Shown: positions 44,713-51,193 of the stretch, one piece after another
Layout of the letters: each line of letters starts with the position of its first letter
Numbering within the stretch: the stretch's first letter is position 1
From: Caryophanon sp.
GTDB taxonomy: Bacteria > Bacillota > Bacilli > Bacillales_A > Planococcaceae
Reading direction: 5' to 3'
Assembly (NCBI GenBank): GCA_018384745.1
Contig: JAHAYH010000115.1
Span: 1-51,193, forward strand
Length of the DNA: 51,193 nt
Notes under the pieces: model-generated
Databases searched by the model: none
What the model was told of the DNA's origin: nothing
The model's input: only the letters and a program-made list of their open reading frames with translations
Made by a program: the position numbers and the translations under genes

Positions 44713-46587
44713 ATGGGGAAAATTCATATTATGGACGAATGGCTGTCCAATAAAATTGCAGCCGGTGAAGTAGTGGAGCGTCCAGCATCGGTCGTAAAAG
44801 AATTGGTCGAAAATGCCATCGACGCAGGCAGTACGCAAATTGAAGTGTTTTTAGAAGAAGCGGGCCTTGCGAGCATTCAAGTAACAGATAATGGCAGCGG
44901 GATGGATGAGGAGGATGCGCTCAAGTCATTTGCGCGCCATGCGACAAGTAAAATTGTGAACGAGCATGATTTGTTCCGCATTCGTACGCTCGGTTTCCGC
45001 GGGGAAGCGCTCGCCTCGATTGCATCGGTGTCGAAAATTCATTTGAAAACGTTTGATGGCACTTCTGGCATTGAAGTGGTATTGGAAGGTGGCATCGAGC
45101 GTGCGCGTCATGCAGCCCCATCTCGACGCGGTACCGATATTACGGTATCGCAGCTATTTTTCAATACGCCAGCACGTTTAAAGTATATGAAAACGATTCA
45201 AACCGAACTTGGGCATACGATTGATTTAATGAACCGCTTAGCGCTTTGTAACCCGCATATTGCGTTTAAACTGATGCATTACGATCAAGTGCTGCTGCAC
45301 ACAAACGGACGTGGCAACGTTCAGCAAGTGCTCGCCTCGATTTATGGTATTCAAAATGCGAAAAAAATGATTCCATTTGAAGGGCAGTCGCATGATTACC
45401 GTATTTCCGGCTATGCGACGCTGCCGGAAATTACGCGTGCATCGAAAAACTACATGTCCATTTTCGTCAACGGTCGTTGGGTCAAACATTTTTTAGCACA
45501 AAAGGCAATCATCGATGCGTATCATACATTTTTACCGATTGAGCGCTTTCCAATCGTCGTGCTATTTGTTGAAGGAGATCCATATTTAACCGATGTAAAC
45601 GTCCATCCAGCGAAGCATCAAATTCGCTTATCGAAAGAGCCGGAGCTACTCGAGCTGATTCAAACGACGATTCGCGAAGCCATTCGTGCGGTAAACCGCG
45701 TGCCAGAAGCGGTGAAAAAAGAAAAGCCACAGCGCGTGCCATCTGAGCAAATGAACATATTTAAGCCGAGCTTTAACGAAGAGCGTTTGCAGCAAGTGAC
45801 GGAACAATTAACGAAGCGTTATCCGTCATCACCGACGCGTACGACATTATCGCAAGAAGCGCGAGAAATTGCGAAACAATTGTACACAGAAGCACCTACG
45901 CTTGAAAAACCGCTTGTAAAAGAGCCGATGCCACAAGTGGAGCCAATCGCTGAGCCGCATGATGTAGTATGTGATGTTGCCGCAACAGATGATGACGTGG
46001 AACATTTCCCAGACGTTGAAATTGTCGGGCAAATTCACGGCACATATATTGTCGCACAAATGGAAGATGGCTTTTATTTAATTGACCAACATGCCGCACA
46101 AGAGCGCATTAAATACGAATATTTCCGTGACAAAGTGGGCGATGTGAATGCGAATGAGCGTCAAGCGTTGCTGTTACCGTTGACGTTTCATTACGCAGCC
46201 GATGAAGCATTGCAACTGCGGGAGCATCGTGAACAGCTCGAGCAAGTCGGTGTTTTTTTAGAAGACTTTGGACAAGGTTCATTCATTGTGCGGGAGCATC
46301 CAAGCTGGTTCCCAAAAGGTGAGGAACAGCAAATTATTGAACAATTGATCGAGCAAGTGTTACGCTATAAAAAGACAGACATTAAAAAGCTTCGTGAAGA
46401 GGCCGCTATTATGATGAGCTGTAAAAAGTCGATCAAAGCAAATTATTATTTAACGACGGAACAAATGAATGTCCTTCTAAACGATTTACGTGCGTGTGAG
46501 CATCCTTTTACATGCCCACATGGCCGCCCTGTACTCATTCATTTTACGACATATGAAGTGGAAAAAATGTTTAAACGCGTAATGTAG
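44713..46587 (+). CDS. mutL: DNA mismatch repair protein MutL
   Basis: A 624-residue MutL with the GHKL ATPase domain (NKIAAGEVVERPASVVKEL, ENAIDAG, DNGSGM, RGEALASI) and a C-terminal endonuclease domain carrying DQHAAQERIKYE, which fits the DQHA-x2-E-x4-E metal motif, along with SCKKSIKA and CPHGRP. The motifs indicate a nicking MutL, as expected in bacteria lacking MutH. A variable linker separates the domains. The ATG has GGAAGTGA upstream. It is co-transcribed with mutS, and the hydrolase gene starts 10 bases after its stop. Confidence 0.98.
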   Translation: MGKIHIMDEWLSNKIAAGEVVERPASVVKELVENAIDAGSTQIEVFLEEAGLASIQVTDNGSGMDEEDALKSFARHATSKIVNEHDLFRIRTLGFRGEALASIASVSKIHLKTFDGTSGIEVVLEGGIERARHAAPSRRGTDITVSQLFFNTPARLKYMKTIQTELGHTIDLMNRLALCNPHIAFKLMHYDQVLLHTNGRGNVQQVLASIYGIQNAKKMIPFEGQSHDYRISGYATLPEITRASKNYMSIFVNGRWVKHFLAQKAIIDAYHTFLPIERFPIVVLFVEGDPYLTDVNVHPAKHQIRLSKEPELLELIQTTIREAIRAVNRVPEAVKKEKPQRVPSEQMNIFKPSFNEERLQQVTEQLTKRYPSSPTRTTLSQEAREIAKQLYTEAPTLEKPLVKEPMPQVEPIAEPHDVVCDVAATDDDVEHFPDVEIVGQIHGTYIVAQMEDGFYLIDQHAAQERIKYEYFRDKVGDVNANERQALLLPLTFHYAADEALQLREHREQLEQVGVFLEDFGQGSFIVREHPSWFPKGEEQQIIEQLIEQVLRYKKTDIKKLREEAAIMMSCKKSIKANYYLTTEQMNVLLNDLRACEHPFTCPHGRPVLIHFTTYEVEKMFKRVM

Positions 46588-46597
46588 GAGGGGTTAC

Positions 46598-47506
46598 ATG
46601 AACGAGCAGTACATTGCAATGCGTGATGGCACATACATCTTTGCGCGACATTGGTTGCCAAAAGAGCCGCCAATTGGGCATATTCATATTTTGCATGGTA
46701 TGAGTGAGCATAGTGGGCGCTATATGCCATTTGCTGAAAGCTTAGTGGAAGAAGGCTATAGCGTCTCCACGCACGATCACCGCGGTCACGGGAAAACAGC
46801 GGAACGAAACAACGCACCGTTTGGCTTTTTTGCGCCGCGTAACGGTTTTGAACTCGTTGTTGATGATGTTGAAGAAGTCGTGCGGGCACTCGGTGTCGAT
46901 ACGCCCTTTACGCTCTTCGGCCATAGCATGGGCTCATTTGTGGCGCGCCGCTACGCACAGCGTTATCGTGAGCGACTGACGCGACTCATTTTATGCGGTA
47001 CAGGTGCAGTTACACCGCTTCATCATACGGGGCGTTACGTCGCGCGGATGTTTGCGGCAGTGCAAGGGGATACGGTGAGAAGTCCGTTGTTAAACGGCAT
47101 GTCGTTTAAAAGCTTTAATAAAAAGTTTCGCCCGACACGCAGCGATTTTGATTGGCTTGCAGCAGACGATGCGGCAGTTGACCGATTTATGGATGACCCG
47201 TATTGTGGGTTCGTCTCGACAACGCGCTTCTTTGCGGACGTATCAGACGGCATTGTGCGCATTTCGAGAAAAAAAGAGCTAGCGAAAACACCGGACATTC
47301 CGATTTTGCTCATAAGTGGGGAAGCCGATCCGCTCGGACAACGCGGAAAAGGGATTTATAAATTGGCGCGTCAGTTCAATGCAGTAGGACTGAAAAACGT
47401 TCAAGTGTATTTAGCTGAAAATATGCGCCATGAACTATTAAACGAAAGAAATCGTGCGCATACAATCGCACAAATTAAACGGTGGTTACATGAACAAACA
47501 AATTGA
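46598..47506 (+). CDS. Alpha/beta hydrolase, monoacylglycerol-lipase-like
   Basis: A 302-residue serine hydrolase of the alpha/beta fold (S33-like, monoglyceride lipase/lysophospholipase branch). The oxyanion-hole motif [10 protein letters not shown], the DHRGHGKT strand, the nucleophile elbow GHSMGS, a likely acid in SGEADPLGQ and the catalytic histidine in NMRHELLNE form a complete triad. No signal peptide is visible. AGGAGGGG precedes the ATG. It lies 10 bases after mutL and its last 17 bases overlap miaA, so it is probably in one transcript with mutSL and miaA. B. subtilis has no such gene here, and the substrate is unknown. Confidence 0.88.
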   Translation: MNEQYIAMRDGTYIFARHWLPKEPPIGHIHILHGMSEHSGRYMPFAESLVEEGYSVSTHDHRGHGKTAERNNAPFGFFAPRNGFELVVDDVEEVVRALGVDTPFTLFGHSMGSFVARRYAQRYRERLTRLILCGTGAVTPLHHTGRYVARMFAAVQGDTVRSPLLNGMSFKSFNKKFRPTRSDFDWLAADDAAVDRFMDDPYCGFVSTTRFFADVSDGIVRISRKKELAKTPDIPILLISGEADPLGQRGKGIYKLARQFNAVGLKNVQVYLAENMRHELLNERNRAHTIAQIKRWLHEQTN

Positions 47507-48395
47507 TGTTGTGGCAATTGTTGGCCCAACAGCCTCAGGCAAAACAGCACTTAGCATTGCACTCGCCAAGTGCTATAACGGAGAAGTCATTAACGGCGAT
47601 TCGATGCAAGTGTATAAAGAGTTAAATATAGGAACAGCCAAAATTACTGCAGATGAAATGGATGGCGTTGTGCACCATTTAATCGATATTAAAGAGCCGA
47701 CCGCTTCATTTTCGGTTGCGGAATATCAAACGCTTGTGCGCGAAAAAATTGCGGACATTCAAGCGCGTGGCAAGCTGCCAATTTTAGTCGGTGGAACAGG
47801 GCTGTACGTGCAGTCTGTGCTCTATGATTTCCGTTTTACCGATGCGGAAGTGGATGAAGCACGTCGCCAAGCTTATTATGCGGAGTTAGAAAAAGTAGGG
47901 CCAGAAGCGATGCACGCACGTCTTGCAGCGCTGGACCCGAAAACAGCAGCGGAGCTTCATCCAAACAATACACGTCGCGTACTGCGTGCCCTTGAAATGA
48001 TTGAAGCAAGCGGCGTGCAAAAATCGAGTGAAGAGCATCACTTAGGTGACATACCGCTATACAATCACTTCATTATCGGCTGTGACTGGCCGCGTGATGT
48101 GCTATATGACCGCATTAATCGCCGCGTCGACATGATGATCGAACAAGGGTTAGAGCAAGAAGTGCGCGGCTTATATGACCGCGGCATTCGCGATGTGCAG
48201 TCGATCAAAGCGATCGGCTATAAGGAGCTGTATGCGTACTTTGACGGGCTTGCAACACGTGAGGAAGCCATTGAGGCGATTAAGCAAAATTCACGTCGTT
48301 ACGCAAAGCGTCAACTTACGTATTTACGCAATAAGCTAGATGTTGAATGGATTGGTCATGATTTGGAAAAGATTGAAAAATATTTACAATCATAA
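47490..48395 (+). CDS. miaA: tRNA dimethylallyltransferase MiaA
   Basis: A 301-residue MiaA, which adds the dimethylallyl group to A37 of UNN-reading tRNAs, the substrate step for MiaB. The P-loop GPTASGKT lies near residue 10, followed by [17 protein letters not shown], the HHLIDI segment and the GGTGLYVQS block. ATG 47490 lies inside the end of the hydrolase gene, overlapping by 17 bases, with GGTGG as a weak ribosome-binding site; translational coupling is likely. The frame is open further upstream but homology begins at this ATG. hfq follows 64 bases later, the order conserved in Bacillales. Confidence 0.95.
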   Translation: MNKQIDVVAIVGPTASGKTALSIALAKCYNGEVINGDSMQVYKELNIGTAKITADEMDGVVHHLIDIKEPTASFSVAEYQTLVREKIADIQARGKLPILVGGTGLYVQSVLYDFRFTDAEVDEARRQAYYAELEKVGPEAMHARLAALDPKTAAELHPNNTRRVLRALEMIEASGVQKSSEEHHLGDIPLYNHFIIGCDWPRDVLYDRINRRVDMMIEQGLEQEVRGLYDRGIRDVQSIKAIGYKELYAYFDGLATREEAIEAIKQNSRRYAKRQLTYLRNKLDVEWIGHDLEKIEKYLQS

Positions 48396-48459
48396 AGGTT
48401 TAGCAATGGCGGGAATGTGGAAAAATCGAATAAGGTAGTTTATTGAAGGAGGGCTTTCT

Positions 48460-48693
48460 TTGAAATCGATCAACTTACAAGAAACGTTTTTAAATTATTT
48501 ACGTAAAAATAATGTACAAGTAACGGTGTTTTTATTAAATGGTTTTCAGTTAAAAGGATACGTGAAATCATACGATAACTTTACGGTGTTATTTGAAGTC
48601 GATGGCAAACAGCATTTTATTTATAAGCATGCCATTTCGACATTTGCCCCGTCGAAATCAGTTCCATTTGGACCAGAGCAAGAGCAAGAGTAG
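48460..48693 (+). CDS. hfq: RNA chaperone Hfq
   Basis: A 77-residue Hfq, the hexameric Sm-like RNA chaperone. The Sm1 region ([20 protein letters not shown], then [13 protein letters not shown]) and the Sm2 motif (FIYKHAIST) are intact. The start is TTG 48460, set by the strong GAAGGAGGG site seven bases upstream, with the conserved KSINLQETF following. It lies after miaA, as in B. subtilis and E. coli. The short acidic tail (EQEQE) is in keeping with Gram-positive Hfq. Confidence 0.96.
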   Translation: MKSINLQETFLNYLRKNNVQVTVFLLNGFQLKGYVKSYDNFTVLFEVDGKQHFIYKHAISTFAPSKSVPFGPEQEQE

Positions 48694-48719
48694 AACTTTT
48701 TATGCATTCGGCGTATAAT
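48691..48719 (+). promoter_or_regulatory. Candidate promoter for the rhodanese gene
   Basis: A consensus -10 TATAAT (48714-48719) is preceded 17 bases upstream by a weak -35, TAGAAC (48691-48696), which overlaps the hfq stop codon. Confidence 0.55.
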
Positions 48720-48751
48720 GAAATGGAATTTGAATTTTGGAGGCATTGAAC

Positions 48752-49054
48752 ATGAAAGTAATGACAACAGAAGAAATCGTAAACTTATTAGACGCAAATG
48801 AAGATTTACACATTATCGACGTGCGCGAAGATGACGAAGTAGCAGAAGGTGTAATTCCTGGTGCTGTACATATTCCACTAGGACAAATTGAAGCGCGTGC
48901 AGGTGAACTTGACCCAGCAAAACCATACATTTTAGTATGTCGTGCAGGTCGTCGCAGCGAAGCAGCTTGCAACATTTTAGAAGATAAAGGCTTCGATGTA
49001 ACAAACCTTGAAGGCGGTATGATGGCTTACGACGGTGAGCTTGAATTTAAATAA
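48752..49054 (+). CDS. Single-domain rhodanese-like protein
   Basis: A 100-residue stand-alone rhodanese domain. The DVREDDEVAEGVIPGAVHIP stretch is typical, and the active-site loop CRAGRRSE has the persulfide-carrying cysteine near residue 64. Such proteins transfer sulfane sulfur; the in-vivo acceptor is unknown. ATG 48752 follows TTGGAGG; upstream in-frame codons lack homology. It has its own likely promoter and ends at a terminator shared with the convergent membrane gene. Sulfur supply for tRNA thiolation or iron-sulfur assembly would be plausible, but that is inference. Confidence 0.93.
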   Translation: MKVMTTEEIVNLLDANEDLHIIDVREDDEVAEGVIPGAVHIPLGQIEARAGELDPAKPYILVCRAGRRSEAACNILEDKGFDVTNLEGGMMAYDGELEFK

Positions 49055-49059
49055 GCAAT

Positions 49060-49095
49060 AAAAAAGAGGCTAACGGCATCGTTAGCCTCTTTTTT
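49060..49095. terminator. Bidirectional intrinsic terminator between convergent genes
   Basis: A perfect 16-bp palindromic stem (AAAAAAGAGGCTAACG / CGTTAGCCTCTTTTTT) with a GCAT loop has A and T tracts on both sides, so it can terminate transcription from the rhodanese gene and from the minus-strand gene, whose stop codon it overlaps. Confidence 0.95.
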
Positions 49096-49699
49096 ATTGA
49101 ATCGGTAGCTTGCGAAACGGCAGCTGCCATTTGCGTGTATACGACAACACACGCAGTGCGGTAATAATTAAAAAGACGGTATAGAGTGCCCAGTCGGACG
49201 TAGCAATGCCAAACCAAATGACAATCGCTGCTAAAATGGCCCAGACGGCATAAATTTCATCGCGCAACACGAGCGGTTTACGCTGCGCCAGTAAATCACG
49301 CACAATCCCCCCACCACAGCCAGTTAACACCGCTGCAACAATGGCCGCGCTCATCGGTAAGCCTAAATTCACGGCATGTAACGCACCTTGAATCGCAAAT
49401 GCCGATAAACCGATGGCGTCGGTGAAATTTCCCCAACGATGCCAATGCGACAGCAAGCGATGTGGGAAGAAAAAGAAAAATGTAATGGAGAAAAGCGCAA
49501 TTTGGAACATCATTTCTTGGCTCCATAATGTTGAAACAGGTAACCCAATTAATAAGTTGCGAATGGCACCGCCGCCAAACGCTGTGACAATACCTAATAA
49601 ATACACACCGAACAAATCATAGCCTTCTTCCATCGCGACGATCGCACCTGAAATCGCAAAGGCAATTGTGCCGATAATGCTAAAAACTTCCCAAGCCAT
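49094..49699 (-). CDS. TRIC-type (UPF0126) membrane protein
   Basis: A 201-residue protein with about seven membrane helices, built from two homologous halves each with a glycine-rich kink: GGGAIRNLL and GGGIVRDLL. This is the UPF0126 / trimeric intracellular cation channel family, whose prokaryotic members form potassium-permeable trimers; the physiological role in bacteria is unclear. It is the only clear minus-strand gene in the window. GAGAGG precedes the ATG on the minus strand. It converges on the rhodanese gene and diverges from ynbB, so the 190-base gap at 49700-49890 must hold promoters in both directions. Confidence 0.92.
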   Translation of the reverse strand: MAWEVFSIIGTIAFAISGAIVAMEEGYDLFGVYLLGIVTAFGGGAIRNLLIGLPVSTLWSQEMMFQIALFSITFFFFFPHRLLSHWHRWGNFTDAIGLSAFAIQGALHAVNLGLPMSAAIVAAVLTGCGGGIVRDLLAQRKPLVLRDEIYAVWAILAAIVIWFGIATSDWALYTVFLIITALRVLSYTRKWQLPFRKLPIQ

Positions 49700-49839
49700 G
49701 TAAAACGTCCTCTCTCAATCTCATCATGCCTGCATTGTAGCAAATTTTTGAAACTTTCACTATACATTTTTATGTTACATGTAGTCGATGCGTAAAAGTC
49801 GAACATTCAAAGCAATTCGTATCCAGTTTTGCAGCAAAA

Positions 49840-49845
49840 TATGAT
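49840..49845 (+). promoter_or_regulatory. Weak candidate -10 for ynbB
   Basis: TATGAT lies 45 bases upstream of ynbB. The best -35 (TTCGTA at 49816, 18 bases away) is poor, so the assignment is tentative. The region 49700-49839 holds no gene. Confidence 0.35.
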
Positions 49846-49890
49846 ACATTGGACTAATGACAAAATTACATATGTATAGGAGTTTGAACA

Positions 49891-51141
49891 ATGTTTACAT
49901 CGATTTTAACAGAAGCAACACTTGCGCGTGCAGCAGAAGCTGAACAAAAAGTACGTCCGTATCATGCGGCAGTTGATGAGCGTGCATTTATCAATCAACA
50001 AAAGGTGCTCGCAGCATTTCGCAAACACCAAGTGAGTGATTTCCATTTACATCCTTCTTCTGGTTACGGCTATGACGACGAAGGGCGCGATAATTTAGAG
50101 CGCGTGTACGCAACGGTATTTGGCGCAGAAGCAGCGATTGTACGTCCACAAATTATTTCAGGCACACATGCGATTACATTAAGCTTATTTGGCGTGTTGC
50201 GTCCAAACGACGAGCTTGTGTATATTACCGGAAAACCGTATGATACGCTGCAATCAATCGTCGATGGTGGCGACAAAGATACAGGGTCTTTAAAGGATTT
50301 TCATATTGGCTATCAGCACGTCGATTTAATCGATAATCGTCACATCGATTGGGCAGGCGTAGAAGCGGCAATTACACCAAACACGAAGATGATTGCGATT
50401 CAACGTTCAAAAGGATATGCGACACGTCCATCGTTTACGATCGCTCAAATTAAGGAGATGTGTGCGCGCATTCGTACGCTCGCACCAGAAGCGATTATTT
50501 TTGTTGATAATTGCTATGGCGAATTTGTTGAGCTACAAGAGCCAATTGAAGTAGGTGCGGATTTAATGGCAGGCTCACTTATTAAAAACCCAGGCGGTGG
50601 TTTAGCGAAAATTGGCGGTTACATCGCAGGACGCGCTGATTTAGTGGAGCAGTGTGCTTACCGCATGACGTCACCAGGGATTGGGGCAGAAGCGGGTGCC
50701 ACATTAAATACACTTGCAGACTTTTATCAAGGATTCTTTTTAGCACCGCACGTTGTTGCGCAAGCATTAAAAGGGGCCATTTTCACATCTGCTATGTTGG
50801 AAGATGCAGGGATGACAACGTCACCGCATTATAGTGAGACGCGTACCGATTTAATTCAGTCCGTATCGTTCCAAACGGCCGAGCAAATGATTGCGTTTTG
50901 CCAAGAAGTACAAGCTGCTTCACCGATTAACGCGCACTTTGCCCCAGAACCGGCGTATATGCCAGGGTATGAAGATGATGTCATTATGGCGGCAGGTACA
51001 TTCGTTCAAGGGTCGAGCATCGAGCTAACAGCAGACGGTCCGATTCGTCCGCCATACACAGCGTTCATTCAAGGTGGCTTAACGTATGAGCACGTAAAGT
51101 TTGCAACGTGTGCGGCCGTGCAAAAAATTACAGGTCAATAA
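49891..51141 (+). CDS. ynbB: PLP-dependent methionine gamma-lyase family protein (YnbB)
   Basis: A 416-residue pyridoxal-phosphate enzyme of the YnbB family, often called aluminium resistance or methionine gamma-lyase family protein. The cofactor lysine is in SLIKNPGGGLA, the aspartate that pairs with the pyridine nitrogen is in IIFVDNCYGEF, and SSGYGYDDEGRDNLE and ISGTHAI are conserved. Its natural substrate is not established. AGGAG precedes the ATG. In B. subtilis ynbB is followed by glnR and glnA, and a promoter-like sequence lies just after this gene at the window edge. spoVK and hflX, which precede ynbB there, are not present. Confidence 0.93.
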   Translation: MFTSILTEATLARAAEAEQKVRPYHAAVDERAFINQQKVLAAFRKHQVSDFHLHPSSGYGYDDEGRDNLERVYATVFGAEAAIVRPQIISGTHAITLSLFGVLRPNDELVYITGKPYDTLQSIVDGGDKDTGSLKDFHIGYQHVDLIDNRHIDWAGVEAAITPNTKMIAIQRSKGYATRPSFTIAQIKEMCARIRTLAPEAIIFVDNCYGEFVELQEPIEVGADLMAGSLIKNPGGGLAKIGGYIAGRADLVEQCAYRMTSPGIGAEAGATLNTLADFYQGFFLAPHVVAQALKGAIFTSAMLEDAGMTTSPHYSETRTDLIQSVSFQTAEQMIAFCQEVQAASPINAHFAPEPAYMPGYEDDVIMAAGTFVQGSSIELTADGPIRPPYTAFIQGGLTYEHVKFATCAAVQKITGQ

Positions 51142-51171
51142 ACGCACGCTACAATAAACGGCTACTCAGTA

Positions 51172-51180
51172 TGCTATGAT
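51172..51180 (+). promoter_or_regulatory. Extended -10 for the gene beyond the window
   Basis: TGCTATGAT at 51172-51180 resembles an extended -10 element, starting 31 bases after the ynbB stop. By synteny the next gene is probably glnR, but it is outside the window. No clear -35 is visible. Confidence 0.45.
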
Positions 51181-51193
51181 GGAGAAAAGCATA

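Noticed and set aside
1-51193. CRISPR array, insertion sequence, prophage or tRNA/rRNA gene
   Set aside because: I saw no regularly spaced repeats, transposase or integrase motifs, terminal repeats or tRNA-like cloverleafs on reading both strands, although a computed scan would be more reliable.

Overview
The window is a continuous stretch of core chromosome from a low-to-mid-G+C Gram-positive rod (Bacillota, Bacillales). Gene order follows the Bacillus subtilis infB-to-glnR region closely. The best fit by inference is Planococcaceae/Caryophanaceae, because a guanosine-type ABC transporter (nupNOPQ-like) sits between a GntR regulator and ymfF, 2-oxoacid:ferredoxin oxidoreductase genes sit before miaB, and an S-layer-homology protein is present. 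I cannot name genus or species from sequence alone. Almost all genes are on the plus strand; the only clear minus-strand gene is a small membrane protein near the end. I see no rRNA, tRNA, insertion sequence, prophage or CRISPR array. || Layout: (1) 1-6.9 kb, translation and RNA genes: infB (5' end cut off), ylxP, rbfA, truB, ribF, rpsO with a structured leader, and pnp. (2) 7.0-12.4 kb: an M16 protease (mlpA/ymxG), asd and dapA (lysine/diaminopimelate pathway), and RNase J2 (rnjB). (3) 12.6-15.0 kb: a FtsK/SpoIIIE DNA translocase. (4) 15.2-20.9 kb: a GntR regulator and a BMP-type nucleoside ABC importer. (5) 21.0-24.3 kb: ymfF-ymfH-ymfI, linked in B. subtilis to maturation of the EF-P modification. 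(6) 24.5-31.3 kb: a DUF3388 protein, rodZ, pgsA, cinA, recA with an SOS box, and rny. (7) 31.6-33.3 kb: an SLH-domain surface protein lodged between rny and ymdB. (8) 33.4-41.9 kb: ymdB, korA-korB, a small unknown gene, miaB, ricA (ymcA), and a PAS/GAF-GGDEF-EAL gene broken by a frameshift and a stop codon. (9) 42.0-51.2 kb: mutS-mutL, an alpha/beta hydrolase, miaA, hfq, a rhodanese protein, a TRIC-type membrane protein (minus strand) and ynbB, followed by a likely promoter for the next gene. || Working together: the genes cover translation initiation and ribosome assembly, RNA decay (PNPase, RNase J2, RNase Y, Hfq), tRNA modification (TruB, MiaA, MiaB), DNA repair (RecA, MutSL), lysine and cell-wall precursor synthesis, membrane lipid and shape (PgsA, RodZ), and nucleoside uptake. 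|| The most notable features are negative or degenerate. Several genes found at these positions in spore-forming Bacillus (ymxH-spoVFAB, tepA, ymfJ, spoVS, cotE, spoVK) are not here, which suggests, but does not prove, a non-sporulating lineage. The cyclic-di-GMP phosphodiesterase gene occupying the usual cotE position carries two disabling lesions. I did not find convincing evidence of a wholly new multi-gene system. The best leads are that broken gene, the SLH insertion, several unexplained dyads in leaders, the repeat-rich MutS linker and the DUF3388 protein.
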